64,000 nt of DNA from Clitoria ternatea (GCA_037962975.1 CM075673.1:147270667-147334666); one strand, 5' to 3'; shown: positions 41,381 through 55,089, counted from the first letter of the stretch. The notes: generated by a model not told the origin, from the letters alone. Numbers and translations are program-made.

Positions 41381-42123
41381 CAAAGTCTGGCCGGAAAGAA
41401 ATATGGATTTGTTATTGTTGATGATTACACCAAACTAACCTGGGTATACTTCCTAGCCCACAAGGCTGAGTCCATAAAAGTATTTAAAATCTTTTGCAAG
41501 AGAGTTCAAAATGAGAAAGGATACTGTATTGGTACAATAAGAAGTGATCATGGCAGAGAGTTTGAAAATGAATTTTTTGAAAAATTCTGCGTGAGTTTGG
41601 AATAACTCACAATTTTTCCTCACCAAGAACTCATTAACAAAATAGAGTTGTGGGAAGGAAAAACAAATCTCTGCAGAAAATAATCTTCTAAAATATTTAT
41701 GGGCAGAAGCTGTGAGCACTTCTAGTTATATTCAAAACAGAGTTTTTATCAGACCAATACTTAATAAGACTCCCTATGAATTATGGAAGGGTAGAAAACC
41801 TAACATTTCTTATTTTCATCCTTTTGGGTGCACTTGTTACATTCCGAACACCAAGGACTATCTTGGAAAATTTGATTCAAAGTGTGACAAAGGTATATTC
41901 AGGGGATATTCTACTACATCAAAATCCTACAGAGTATTTAACACTCAAACTCAAACCATAGAGGCATCTATACATGTAAGATTTGATTACCTTCAAAAGA
42001 CTGACAAGAGACTGGTAGATCTAGATTTTGATGATGCAGGAATACAAGAAAAAAAGAGCAATCAAAAGATCCACCTACTGAAGATCGTCAACCGAATTTA
42101 ACAAATTATGAAAAGACTGAACA
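41381..42123 (+). pseudogene. integrase of element G
   Basis: KKYGFVIVDDYTKLTWVYFL, TIRSDHGREFENEFFEKFC, then a shift, then RVFIRPILNKTPYELWKGRK, FGCTCYIPNTKDYLGKFDSK and GIFRGYSTTSKSYRVFN. D and D are visible; the E region is scrambled near 41600-41700 with stops. It is cut at 42124 by element L. Confidence 0.88.
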
Positions 42124-44909
42124 TGTAACGCTCCCTATTACATCTTAATAAATTCTAGAAAAAATTCATATTTTTTTTTAAAATATGATTGTTAAAAAGA
42201 AACTATCGGAATAAATTACATACATCATTTCTGAAATACCTCATAAATATTATTAAAACTTTATAAAGTAATTTTACATTTATCCAAATAAAATAAATAT
42301 TAAACATTATAAGAAAGAGAAGAAACTCTACGGCCCAAAAGCAGTTACTTAATAACATTATTTATTCATTGGACCATGGTATTCATACCGAGCTCCTTTT
42401 CTAGAACGTGCTATATTTACTGTCGAGATTCTTCGATCCTTCCCTCTGAACCATCAATTTAAAACATATGAAACAAAAACATGGAGAAAGGAGTGAGAAA
42501 CATAATATAATATTCCCAAATGCGGCATAAGCAATAAAGGGTTTTCACAAACTAATATATAATAAAATCAATCACAATCACATACACAATCAATTATGAA
42601 TGCATGAATGTTATGCAATATCTTCATCATAACTTACTTATATATGTGGGCCCTTAAATTTTAATTTACACTGGGCCAACTAGGAGTTTACACTGTTTCA
42701 CAATTCTGGATAATAATAACATGAACAGCTCAACTGGCATGGAAACACTTAGAGACTAGTCAGATTGAGAAGGTTTTTATTGTGAAAGTACCTGACACTA
42801 GGGAGTTACCCCAGGTCCCCTGAACCACCATTTCACATCCTCTCATCCCAAGGCTCGCAATTAAGCCACCTCTAATGTATCCTCAGTTTCTATAATCTGT
42901 CCCCAAACAATATCATTTTATTTCACTTTAATGATTCATGATGCATGAACTACTCATGTATTTAGTCTGTTAAGGCTTTTAGAAACTCAATTATTAAATA
43001 CCTTAAAGGTTTACAACATCATCTCAATAAACTGTACATTTTCTCAATTTTCAGAATTTCTGTCCGACAAAAATAAATTTAGTACAGTTTTCAAATCTCA
43101 ACAACATTGAGTTTCTAACCCTTAAATATCTCAAAATTTTCTTATAGAAAACTTTACATATTCTTTCTCAAATTGAATCTTAACAATTTTGAATTTAGAA
43201 ATCTCAATTATTTCAAAATATCTTTAGTTATTAGGTTGAAAAATAAAATAATTTACTTTTGAAAATTTTATTTTACTAAAAGAGAATAATTCTTAATTCA
43301 TTAATTAGACATACATAAAACTATAATTTTTTTAAGAATTTAATTATTTCTACCTTTTTATAAATTAATTTTCATAAAATGTCTTCTTTCTAAAATAAAT
43401 ACTAGATTTTTATTCTGAAGATTAAAAGTAAAGTTAATGAAAATAATTTCTAAGAAGAAATAAAAGATTAAAATAATTATAAAATACTTTCTCTTAAATA
43501 AAAATTTAAAGAGTAAGGTAAGAAAATTCTTACTGAGTTTTAGCTTTCTGTCATGCTTGCTATATGCTCAACTCCACATCACAAAATCATCAATCAGAAT
43601 CAAGTATTATCAATCACAATTACATATTATCAATCACAGTCTAATATTATAAATCACAATATCATTAATCAAAATTAAATATTATTAAGTATAATCAAAT
43701 CAAATCAACTAAATATCACTCATAAATATAATTCAAATTTTAATGGTTATTTAAATTAATAGAGTTGATTTTGAGTCGTTATAGTTTATTCTTCGCACAA
43801 GTCTATATAAGTCCATATATTCCAGTCTTCGCATAGGTATAGTTCAGTCCATACAGGTCATAATAGTCCAAGTCCTTGCATAGGTTTAGTCTAGTTCGCA
43901 TAGGTTATGCAAGTCTTTGCATAGGTATTTCAGATCAAGTTACACAAGATACACAATTTAAAATTTATTATAAATTTTAAGTTAAATAGTTATTATCTTA
44001 AAATAATAATATTGTTATTAAATTTAAAAGGAGTAGGGGACTCCTCTCATTATTTTTATGTCTTTTCATATTATATTCCTATCTCACTCCCCCTTACTTC
44101 TTGTATCTTGGTTCGTTATGGAAGGTCCGTGCGCGTCTCGTCTTCGAATTCTAAAATATACCAATTTCATTTTAATTATTATTTGAAACAAAAGGGTAAA
44201 TAGTAATTATGCATAGTAATGGTAAATAGTAAATTTTGAATAGTTACTGTGAATAGTAATAGTAAATAGTAAAACGTGAATAATGACGGTAAATAGTAAA
44301 ACATGAATAGTAACGGTAAATAGTAAAACGTGAATAGTATTTAGAATAGTAACTTTAAAAAATATTATATCCAGTATAATAATAGATTTCTAAAACGATA
44401 TGAAAATAACCCTAAAAAATATAAAAGAGAGGTATTCTTACCTTATTATTTTAGCAGAACCTTCTTCCAAAAAAATTATTTCTCTCTCTTACTTCCACCA
44501 CTATTTCTCTAGCACTACTATATTAAGAAAATTTAATAAGAAACTATGATTTTCCTTCGTTCCTTCACTTGGTATTTATAGGAAGAAAAATTACTATGTA
44601 TTTTATTATTTTATTATAAAAGTATTATACAAGAATTGAAAATTTCATATAGATTAGTGTGCAAAGTTTTGAAATTTTCAAAAATGCACAGTGTTTTTCA
44701 CGTGAAGGAATCTGATGCATTAGGAAGGAGTGGTGCAAATAGCAATTTGAGGGGTGTGAATAGCAATTTTGTTTTTTTAGTTAATTTTTTTAATAAATTC
44801 TAAAAAAAACATACTGATCAAAAACTTCTAAAGGTCTATGGTCAAATTCCATCAAGATTTTAATGTAAAATTTTCTGTAATAAATTAAAATAAAAATAGG
44901 GGTGTTACA
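42124..44909 (-). repeat. 3' LTR of element L
   Basis: 2786 bp, TGTAACACCCC... on the minus strand to ...GAGCGTTACA. It contains a tandem repeat of AATAGTAA(C/T)GGTAAATAGT type (44190-44350), also expanded in the 5' LTR at 62110-62420. The frame over 44012-44203 is not a gene. Confidence 0.88.
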
Positions 44910-46030
44910 ACTCTATTTGTATGACATTAGGTTCAATAATGTGTGTAGGATCATATATATACTTTCGTAAGTTAGACACATGAAAATTGTTATGGATAAT
45001 AGAAGTAATGCTATTTGGTAAGCAAGAGGACTAACTTTATGAATTATTTGATATGGACCAATAAATCTAGGAGTTAGTTTTCGAGATTTCATTGCCCGAC
45101 CGACCCCAGTCGTAGGTGTGACTTTCAAGAATACATGATCACCTTCTTGAAATTCGAGCGGTTTCCTTCTTTTGTCATAGTAACTTTTCTACCTACTCTG
45201 TGCCGCCTTCATCTTTTCCTGAACCATTTTGATTTTATCCATGGTTTATTGTACCAACTCTGGTCCTAGCATCAAGTTTTCACAAGTCTTAAACCAATAT
45301 AGCGGAGTCCTACATTTTCTTCCATATAATGCTTCAAAAGGTGTCATACCAATGTTAGCATGAAAACTGTTATTGTAGGTGAACTCCACATATGGTAAGA
45401 TTTGATTCCAACTTCCTTTATGCTCTAACACACAAGCTCGTAACAAGTCCTCTAGGGATTAAATTGTTCTTTCCATCCGTCTGAGGATGATATGCTGAAC
45501 TCAGACGTAGTCTTGTTCCCAAAGTCTTGTGTAAGCTCTTCTAGAATTGTGATGTAAAACGAGGGTCCCAATCAGAAGTGATACTTGAAGGAATTCTATG
45601 CAATCTCATAATCTCCTTGATGTATAATTTTGCCAGCTTCTCCATTGTGTAACGAATATTGATGGGAATAAAGTGGGCAGACTTGGTTAATCTATCAACT
45701 ATTACCCATATTGAATCATGTCCTAATGGAGTTCTGGGTAAAGAAGTCATAAAATCCATGGTAATGTTATCCCATTTCCATTCTGGTATTTCCATTGATT
45801 GTAGCATTCTAGGGGTTTTTTAATGTTCTACTTTAACCTTCTGGAAAATTAGACATGCAGCCATGTACTCTGCCACCGCTTTCTTCATTCCAGGCCACCA
45901 AAATAACTTCTTCAAATCTTGATACATTTTAGTAGCTCCGGGATGAATACTCATATAACTTTTGTGGCCTTCTTCCAGAATTGCTTTCCTCAACTCCTCT
46001 TAGTCAGGAATACACACTCGATCCTTATAC
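44910..46030 (-). pseudogene. gypsy integrase of element L
   Basis: WKWDNITMDFMTSLPRTP and SIWVIVDRLTKSAHFIP (first D), ITSDWDPRFTSQF (second D), LVEFTYNNSFHANIGMTPFE region (EFTYNNS) and RKLTPRFIGPYQIIHKV, the integrase C-terminal module. An HHCC-like segment (FWWPGMKKAVAEYMAACL) lies at 45850-45900. The frame ends at the LTR edge without a chromodomain. Confidence 0.88.
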
Positions 46031-46458
46031 CTCAACTATTGGTCGTTTCCCATATTGAACTCGACTTTCTTTCCTTGTTTCAAGAGTTCTTTCTTCTCTT
46101 GCAGGAATTCATCCTCTCGTTGAGCCTCTAAAACCTGCCTCAGGAATTCACTTGTCACTTGTAACGCTCCTAATTTGTAGCTGTTAGCATTAACCTTTAC
46201 TGCTAGGTTAAGATCTCTAAAGTTCTCTGTCAATTCCAGCTCTTTAATCATCATTGTGGACGCATGTAGAGACTTTCAACTTAAAGCATCAGCTACTACA
46301 TTCGCTTTTCCAGGATGGTATTGTAACTCAAAGTCATAGTCCTTTAAGAACTCCATCCATCTCCGTTGCCACATGTTTAACTTTTTTTGGTCGAATAAAT
46401 ACTTGAGACTCTTATGATCGCTAAACACATCGAATGTTACACCGTATAGATAATGCCT

Positions 46459-47322
46459 CTAAATTTTTAAGGCAAAAACTACAGCGGTTAACTCTAAGTC
46501 ATGGGTAGGGTAGTTAATCTCATGTTGCCTTAATTGGCGTGACACATAGGCTACAACCTTCTTTTCTTGCATGAGTACACTTCCTAGTCCTTGTTTAGAT
46601 GCATCATAGTAAACTTCAAAACTTCGATGTGGATCGGGAAGTACTAACACCAGCTCAGAAGTAAGTCAATCTTTTAGCTCTTGGAAACTATTCTCGCATT
46701 GTGTCATCCATTCAAAAGGTTGTCCTTTTCGTGTTAGCTGAGTCAGTGGGTATGCTAACTTTGAAAATCCTTCGATGAATTTCGTATAATATCCAGCCAA
46801 GCCCAAGAAACTTCTGATCTTAGTGATTGTGGTTAGTCTCTCCCATTTCAAAACTGCTTCCACCTTGGGAGGCTCTACAGATATTCCTCCTTGACTAATT
46901 ACATGTCCTAAAAAGTTCACCTCTTCCAACCAAAATTCACACTTCGACAGCTTTGCATATAATTGTTTCTTTTTCAGGATTTCCAACACAACCTTCAACT
47001 GTTCAATGTGTTTTTCTCTGCTTTTAGAGAAAACTAGTATATCATCAATAAACACCACTACAAATTTATCTAGATATGGATGAAAAATCCTATTCATGTG
47101 ATCCATGAATACAGCTGGTGCTTTCGTTACACCAAAAGGCATTACTAGATATTCGTAATGGCCATAATGTGTTCTAAAAGCAGTTTTTGGTACATCTTCT
47201 TTCTTCACCCTTATTTGATGGTATCCAAACCTCAAATCAATTTTGGAGAACACCGTGACACCACATAGCTGATCCATCAAGTCGTCAATCCTTGGCAGCA
47301 GATATTTGTTCTTGATCATCAC
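46459..47322 (-). pseudogene. gypsy reverse transcriptase and RNase H of element L
   Basis: MMIKNKYLLPRIDDLMDQL, FSKIDLRFGYHQIRVKKEDV, VVVFIDDILVFSKS (catalytic FIDD), LSKCEFWLEEVNFLGHVIS and GLAGYYTKFIEGFSK are RT. FEVYYDASKQGLGSVLMQEK and HEINYPTHDLELTAVVFAL are RNase H. Stops at about 46650-46665 and before 47322 break the frame. Confidence 0.92.
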
Positions 47323-48162
47323 CTTGTTTAGTTACCAATAATCTACACATAACCTCATGCTACCATCATTTTTCTTAACCAATAACACTGGTGCACCCCA
47401 GAGGGATACACTGGGTCATATAAACTGCTTCTCTATCTTCTCTTCAAGTTGTTTCTTTAACTCTGCTAATTCTAAAGGTGACATTCAATATGATGCAATT
47501 GAAATTGGTCCAACTCCAGGTACTAGATCAATGGTGAATTCCATATCTCTTTCTGGGGCTAAACCAGGGATATCTTCTGGAAAAACGTCAGGAAATTCAC
47601 ACACAACCGGCAGATTTTTTATTTTTGATTCTTACCCTCATTTCATTGAAAGCATTAGCATGAATCCTTTAGCCACTCCTTTTAAAGAGGCACTCACTTG
47701 GTTGGTGGTTAGAAATCTCGAATCCTCTAGATTCAAATTCACTGGTTCTTTAAACATTATGGTTTTATTATGACAATCTATTAGAACATGATTGTCAGAC
47801 AACCAATCTAGTCCAATAATAACTTCTAAGCCAGAAAGGGGTAAGCAAAAGAGATTAGCCTTAAAGCCCCTACCATCAATGACAATAGGGCATTCCCAAC
47901 AGGCTTTAGAAGTGACAATGGGATTATTCTCAAGAGTATGAACAGATAAATCAAATGACAATTCTATCACTGGTAATTTTAGTTTTTCTATACAGTCATT
48001 GACGATATAGGAATGTGATGCACCTGAGTCATACATAACAGTTAAAGGAATCTTATTAATGATATACTTACCTTTTACCATAGAGTCAGAATGAGATGTT
48101 TCTTCCCCAGTAATTGCAAAAACCTTTCCTTTTGCCTTCGACCTTCCGACTACACTGTGCAC
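47323..48162 (-). pseudogene. gypsy protease and RT N-terminus of element L
   Basis: VMYDSGASHSYIVNDCIEKL contains the aspartic protease D-S-G-A, followed by GLDWLSDNHVLIDCHNKTI. The region to 47323 encodes the start of RT in other frames (VPLAYIRFS-like; LVKKNDGSMRLCVDY-type sequence is readable near 47330-47400). Confidence 0.85.
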
Positions 48163-48168
48163 GCCTCC

Positions 48169-49126
48169 TTAAGTATTTATGGATATACTTGCACCTTCAG
48201 GGTTCTCCCTCTTTATCTCTGGGCAATCCTTGATATGATGACCCAGTTTGTTACACTTAAAACAAATATAAGTGTTTTTGGGACAATCCTTTTTCAAATG
48301 GGGTCCTCCATTGATAAAGCATTTAAAATCTAGTGCAGGTGCTGGATAATAGCTTCCAGTTGAAGCTTGGGGTTTGTTAGGAATAGATGCTACTTCAAAC
48401 CGATGAAATGGCGCTTGGTAAGGCTTTTTCCTCATGAAATCTCTTCTTTAGTAATGGTGAGTTCCTTCTTATTTCTCCCGCCTTGTGAATAGGTTCACGG
48501 CTTCTGATCATTCTATCCTTATGATCCTCTTTGAAGATCCTGCAGCGATTTACCAATACAAAAAATTCACGAATTTCTTGCATTCGTATAGCTTCTTTGA
48601 TTTCTGGCCCCAATCCATTTACAAATTTTACGCACCGATCACCTTCATTAGTAGCATCATTATAATGAGAATGAAAACGAGACAGCTCTTCAAACCTGGA
48701 TGTGTACTCTCTCACGGTCATATTTCCTTGGGTCAACGATAGGAATTCGAATTGTCTTTTCTCTTTAACATCAGTTGGAAAGTATTTTTCCAGGAACATA
48801 TGCTTGAAATGATTCCAAGTGATCTCCACGTGGTTAACTTCGAACTGTCTACGCATACTATCCGACCAATGTTTAGCATCCTCAGATAAGGCATAAGTAG
48901 TGAATACTACTTTATCAGCTTCAGTGCATTGTAATGCTTGGAAGATCTTCTCTATCTCTCGAATCCAGATTTACGCTCCATCAGGGTTATATCCTCCCTT
49001 GAAACGAGGTGGATTGTGCTTTTTGAAAAGGTCCAACCTTTTCAATGCATTATTACCTTGACCTTCATATGCTCCTATTGCATTGATTAAGCGTTCTACA
49101 ACTCCAGCAAGATTGTTTCCAGCCAT
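48169..49126 (-). pseudogene. gypsy Gag of element L
   Basis: ATG 49126 (MAGNNLAGVVERLINAIGAY), FKGGYNPDGA then a stop in place of Trp, RQFEVNHVEITWNHFKHMFL, EKRQFEFLSLTQGNMTVREY, RCVKFVNGLGPEIKEAI, and after a frameshift ICFKCNKLGHHIKDCPEI, the CCHC knuckle. Typical retrotrans_gag plus knuckle. Confidence 0.9.
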
Positions 49127-49268
49127 TAGTTTCCTGTTTCACAGTAACTGAGACTTATCACATCAATCACAGTTACTACCAAGTTAGATATTCTATTTTC
49201 TATCACCTATACAGAGTTTACACACAAAGCAAGATAGACCTTTTCCCTAGGCCTACAGGATTAACTGC

Positions 49269-49738
49269 TCTGATACCACTTTGTAATGCCATCTGTTACA
49301 TCTTAATAAATTCTAGAAAAAAATTCATAATTTTTTTAAATATGATTGTTAAAAAGAAACTATCGGAATAAATTACATACATCATTTCTGAAATATCTCA
49401 TAAATATTATTAAAACTTTATAAAGTAATTTTACATTCATCCGAAGAAAATAAATATTAAACATTATAAGAAAGAGAGGAAACTCCATGGCCCAGAAGTA
49501 GTTACTTATTAACATTATTTATTCATTGGACCATGGTATTCATACCGAGCTTCCTTTCTAGAACGTGTTATATTTACTGCCGAGATTCTTCGATCCTTCC
49601 CTCCGAACCATCAATTTAAAACATATGAAATAAAAACATGGAGAAAGGGGTGAGAAACAGAATATAATATTCCCAAATGGGACATAAGCAATAAAGAGTT
49701 TTCACAAACTAATATATAATAAAATTAATCACAATCAT
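49269..49738 (-). repeat. primer site and start of 5' LTR of element L
   Basis: GCTCTGATACCA (49269-49280) is the minus-strand primer site. The LTR begins at 49284 and matches 42124-42590 closely until AATCACAATCA, where element H begins. Confidence 0.85.
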
Positions 49739-51249
49739 TGTTAGCCCCCATGTTACTATTGGGTTATTAATTGGCAAGCGCACTAATCGATTGTAGTTTT
49801 CAAATTTAGATATCGTTCCACTAAGATTGAAAGTCCAATAACTAACAGTAATTCTCTAGTTACTATGCTAAACTTAACAAAACTTATATACAAAAGAATG
49901 ATTTATATACAATTTATACAATATTCACAAGATTGCATAATTGAGTGGTTCATGAGATAAAAAGAAAATAAAATCTATCTAAAAAGTTGAATTATAATTT
50001 AGAATAGCTAAGATACTTGAGGTAAACACAGATAAACAAATTATGTTGGAATTTGGATCCCTAATCTAGAATAACAATGAAGGAACTCAAAACATGCATA
50101 TTTAATCATCAAGCTCATGTCATTGCAGCTTAAAATCATTATAATTGATCCCTCGTGATATAAATTCTAAGTAATTACCCTAAAGTCCGATCCCTCGTGA
50201 GCTTTTTCAGTAAAAACTTGCATTAAGTCCTGGCCTTATGACAATAGTAATTACCAACTCTATCCCTAGTAATTGGTATATTAAGGGCATTTCAACTTTT
50301 ACTTTCATTAAAACAGATTTTAATACGACATGAATAATCATTCTCCCATTTGACATTCACACTAATAAAACAAGTTTCAATATGCATGAAAATCATTCTC
50401 CCGTTTGATGTTCATACTAATAAAAGGTTGAAATACTAACATGTACTTGAATCATAAACATGCAGAGGTCGAATTCACAACATCATACTCAATAGACTAG
50501 TTCACCAATTTCAACATAAACAGATTAGTTACATATGGTGAAAGTAAAAACAACACTTACAGAGATTGACCTTACAAAGGCGATGAAACTTCACGATACA
50601 ACCATCACAATACTACACAACACTCTCAAGCATCTAGAAAACTATTCTAGAACTACAACTCACAAAAGAAACACTCAAACATGAGTGTATAAGAGAGAAA
50701 GAGAACTCAGAATACGAGATGGGATGGATAAGATGTGGAGAATGGCCCTATTTATAGGGCTGAGGAAAGGTCCTGAAGCTACGTGCCAACCTGGCGCTAT
50801 GCGTCAGGTCCCTGAGTCAGGTCCCATTAAACAGCTTGAAGTGGCCACTATGGAGTTATTTAATCAATCATGCCTTGCCATTTATCCTTGTCCCCTAATT
50901 CGGTGTGTCCATTTATGCAATGGGTCAAAGGCTGAGTGCTTGGCCACCTGGAAGTGGAGTCCACGTAGCTTCTGACGCTACGCGTGACTGTGACGCGTAG
51001 CGTCGGCATCAGAAATCCCCACGCTACGCGTGGGGTTGATGCTATGCGTCAGCTCTCCAGATCTCCATTTTTCTCTTTAAATTCTTTACTTTTTCACTGC
51101 AAAACTAGAGAAAATTGATCAAGGGCAAATTATTTCCAACAACATCCATTTATTGAATTTAAAACCTAAATTTCTAACAAATTAAACTAATTTTTATTAT
51201 TTTTACAAAGTTTTTATTAAGGATTTTATTGTAAATTTGAGGACTAACA
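49739..51249 (-). repeat. 3' LTR of element H
   Basis: 1511 bp, TGTTAGCCCCC to GGACTAACA. Contains GGCAAGCGCACTAATCGATT, typical of Athila LTRs, and a cluster of ACGC-TAC-GCGT dyads at 50780-51060. The CTATTTATAGGG near 50749 may be its TATA region on the plus strand or chance. Confidence 0.75.
50780..51060. repeat. ACGC-TAC-GCGT dyads in the LTR of H
   Basis: About six units, including CCCCACGC-TAC-GCGTGGGG with 8-bp perfect arms and GACGCGTAGCGTC in reverse orientation. Variants GCTATGCGTCAG also occur. Confidence 0.9.
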
Positions 51250-52547
51250 AATATCCCCAACTTGAGACATTGCTCGTCCTCGAGCAAGAGAGAAAATAAA
51301 AAATAAAAATTTGAAATCAAATTTTTGAGTTAGTCCGAGAATTTACCAAAAAAAGTAATTTCATAATTCATCATTTTGAAATAACCAAAATAGATATCTT
51401 ATGTAATAAAGGTTTAATGACAAAAATCCTTACAATGTTTTATTAACAAATCAAGCATAATTTCAAGCTTACCTCACAAGTTTTTATCTTTGTGCAAAGG
51501 GTAACCTGTTTCACTTAATCGATCATAAAATCAAATGAATTTAATTTTGATTTTCATCTAATTAATGGTTAATCATACAAAGTTAATTCAAAAATCACAA
51601 GGTCTTTTCATGGGTTGTAATGAGGCTTGGCTTACAAGAAATGATGGTTTTTCTTGGAATTCAAAAACCTGAAATCATAAAAGAGCATTTTATAATTTTT
51701 AGGCTTTCTCTTGGCCTAAATCTCAATTCCCTTATTGATGAAAAATAAATACCCCTAACTTGATTCTTTTCATTATTTTTGATTTGCATATATTCATTTT
51801 TTGATTATATGCATTTTTTTTGAAAAGAATCAAATTGTTAATTTTTATTCCCCATTTTTGTAAGAATGTTTAAAATATTCTTTCCATTTTGATCAATTAC
51901 TCTTTTAATCAATCAAGTAAAGGGAATGGCTAACATTTGATAAGGTTTAAGGGTACCAATGAAATTATTTTTCAGGCTCAAATTGGCTTTTAAAGGTTAA
52001 AAATAATTTTTCCCTGGTAAGCTTTTTGACCCAAGTTTTCTTTTACCAAAAATATGCCTTGATCATTTTCTTGAATTCTCTGTACAACAACACAAATCAC
52101 AGATTAAAGCAAAATCAATTCGAATGCAGTTATGTCGAAACCCTCAAGTGTTTAAAAGATCTCTCAACTTACCAGGTTATCAAAATTAGCTTGATAGTTA
52201 ATAAAATTATTGTAATTAAATTTATCAAAATTCCTTAATTACAAAAAGAATCGATAATTGATTTTTAAAATGGTTTTATTGTGTAAAAACCTTAAGTGTA
52301 TAAATTTTCTTATTTTCAAAAATTTGATTTATTTATTAAAAAGATAATTTTTTTTTATTTTCGATATATGTATAAAATAAAACACACCACATAATAAAAA
52401 TAAACCATAATATAATCCAAAATCAAATATACCAATATAAATATCAAACTAAATGTAAACTAAAATGTATGTAAAAGGTGTAGAAAAATAACACCATCAA
52501 TCCTCCATGTGATCCTCATCATCTCCCTCCTCATCTGTATCACCCTC
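51250..52547 (-). other. untranslated region between the env-position ORF and 3' LTR of H
   Basis: AT-rich, no domain recognised. The LTR-proximal end, TTGCTCGAGGACGAGCAATG then CTCAAGTTGGGGATATT on the minus strand, is the characteristic pre-LTR block of Athila-type elements. Confidence 0.6.
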
Positions 52548-53792
52548 TTACTCAACATATGCTCTAGACGGTCCACCAGTCTCAGGGTAAGTAGACAAAT
52601 CACCAGGCGAAGCTACATGTGCTGTGAACTCAGTTGGTGTGACATAAGGTGCTCCCTCTCCCTGTATCTTATACTCATAAAATGCATCATGAAGATGCAT
52701 ATAAGCTCTATGTATGGCAGCTATCATCTGCATTATATGTTGATGCTCTAAGGTCATCCTAGTAAATCCATCAGTAATAACATCAGCAGATGGTGGCTGA
52801 ACTGGTGGTCTCCTCCACCTCTGTCTAGGCTGAGCCTCCTGCTCTAGTGGTGGAAGCTCACACTGCTGGATGAAATAATCTCTGTTCACTACAACCTTGG
52901 GAACTATCCCCGAAGAACTAGTGAACTTAGGAGATGGCACGACAACTCCTTGCCTTCTTAGTAAGGTAGATATGATGAGAGGGAAGGGAATAGGATGGTT
53001 CACCTTATACCCGAGGGCATAAAGGTGAATCTGCTTAGATATTAGCTCAGCGATGTCAATAGTGTGGCCCTGAAGGATAAAATAAAGAAGGCAGCAGTGA
53101 TCAACTAGAAAAGAAGAAAGATGGGTGACAGGAGTGATGTTATGAAGCATCAGGTACATCCATGCCTGAGCTATGGGAATCAGCTGGGTCTTGAGGAGGT
53201 TCGATGGAGTCCTTCCAACCTTACTCAGGTTGAAGAAGATTCCATCCTTGCTCAGGAAATGAGCAACCTGATCCAGGAAATATCCTAGATCACTATCCTT
53301 AGTAGCGACCTTGCTTCTGTTTTCCTTCCAGAAACAAGTATCACTCTCGGGAGTAGGCTCCCAAGGATTACCCAGTAGGGTACTAATGGTATCTCGGTCA
53401 TAAGTGATGTGCCGACCCCTCACCAAGCTCATCCTTTGCTGACTGATGTTCGGTGAGTCCTGACGAGTCCTGAAGGCATTCACATAAAACTCCATAACTA
53501 AGATGGGATCTCCCTCAGTAGGCAGGGAAAACAGGGGTCTCCATCTCCTCCTTTGTATCTCATCCTGCAGCTCAGGAAAGTCTCCAGCATTCAGATCTAA
53601 AACTCTCTCCCAAATCAATCTCTGGCCCTTAATCTGGTGAAATCTGGCCCACTTCGCGTCAGTGTGAAATCCAGTGGGATCTCTAGGTCCCAGCTGCTCT
53701 TCACCTGGAAGATCTGGATCTTCAGAGGTGGTATCAGTATCAGTGGTCCTCCTCTATCTCTTTGGAATATGAATAGACTTCTTTGGTGCCAT
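52548..53792 (-). CDS. Athila-type extra ORF (putative plant transposon protein domain)
   Basis: From ATG 53792 (MAPKKSIHIPKR) one stop interrupts at codon 13, then about 400 codons are open: RLIWERVLDLNAGDFPELQD, LVMEFYVNAFRTRQ, GRHITYDRDTISTLLGNPWE, QLIPIAQAWMYLMLHNITPV, QGHTIDIAELISKQIHLYAL and IPFPLIISTLLRRQGV. This is the conserved domain often labelled putative plant transposon protein, usual in Athila-like and LARD elements. Minus-strand TTTTTTGCAG sits directly before the ATG, so a spliced message is plausible. The role is unknown. The frame is much better kept than the pol genes around it. Confidence 0.75.
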
Positions 53793-54339
53793 CTGCAAAA
53801 AAGAAATTTTACAAAAATCAAACGCACATCAAAATATTTTTGATTTTTATATTTTAACAAAATAAAACATGCCAAACATCCAAAATTAACATTCATATTT
53901 TTGGTTTTTATATTTTATGCAAAACATCAAGAATAAAAACTCATGCAAAACAAAATGCACACAACATAAAATTTTAACAAAAACATTTACAAAGCATAGA
54001 AACAACATATTTTTTTTGACTTTTATAATTTCAACAAAATAAATTGTTAAACAAAATTACACATGCATATTTTTGGATTTTTAAAAGTACAACATATATT
54101 AAGATTCACACAACATGTAGTTTCACACGACAAACATATTTACAAATTTATCAAATTTATTTATTTATTGATTTTCATGCAAGAAAGTATAACAAATATA
54201 CAACTTAAGAAATTTTATTAATTAAAAAGAAAAACAAACAGACAAACAAAAATAAACGGGACAGAATTATTAAAAATAGAAAAATAGAATATACACTAAA
54301 TAGAAAATAAAACACAAAATTAACAAAAAATCAAAAACA

Positions 54340-54893
54340 GAGGCTGATGCTACGCCTGGGTAGAACGCTACGCGTCAGCCCTGTTCTTCCCACGTTACGC
54401 GTCAGTGGGACGCTACGCGTGGGATTACAAATCATGCCTCATGCTACGCGTCACTAGGACGCTACGTGTGAGGTGCGCTATTTTAGAAAACACAAAAATA
54501 GGGGTTGTGAAATGACAACCCCTCCAAACTACATTCAATCCAATCGTTTCCCTACTTCTAACAGAATTCAATCCCAATGGTCTTCTAATCTTAATCCTAA
54601 CCACATACAATCTAAAAACCAAAATGTAAAAATTAAAAGAAAAAGGTAAGAGAACTTACTTGGAGATCCTTGCAAAAGCTTGAGAGAATGTGGGTGATTG
54701 AGAGTGAGGATTAGGGTTTTGAGAGAAAAATAAGGCATAGAAGGAAATTTAGGTTTTTAAAACCTAAATTAGGCTTCTCTGGTTTAATTTTAAAAACTGA
54801 ATGTGGGCTATGACGCTACGCGTGGATGGGACGCTACGCGTCAGTTTGAAATTTTTACCTCCACGCTGCGCGTCAGTGGGACGCTACGCGTGG
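54340..54893. repeat. ACGC-TAC-GCGT dyads in the leader of H
   Basis: About eleven units such as AACGCTACGCGTCAG, GACGCTACGCGTGG and CACGCTGCGCGTCAG, often in pairs about 15 bp apart. The last copy is cut by solo LTR F. Confidence 0.92.
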
Positions 54894-55089
54894 TGTAACA
54901 TCCCTGTTTTTAGTAGCAGTCTTATTTGGTAAATTTTGAAGTATGGAAGGTCTGTAAGTGAGGGTTGGTAAATAAAACACTCTGTAGATGGTCTGTAATA
55001 CTCTAAAAATTTCATTATTTTGGGTATAACCATGGAATATATATAGACCATTAAGGATATTATTCATTTTCTGAGTGAAACATGTCTTA

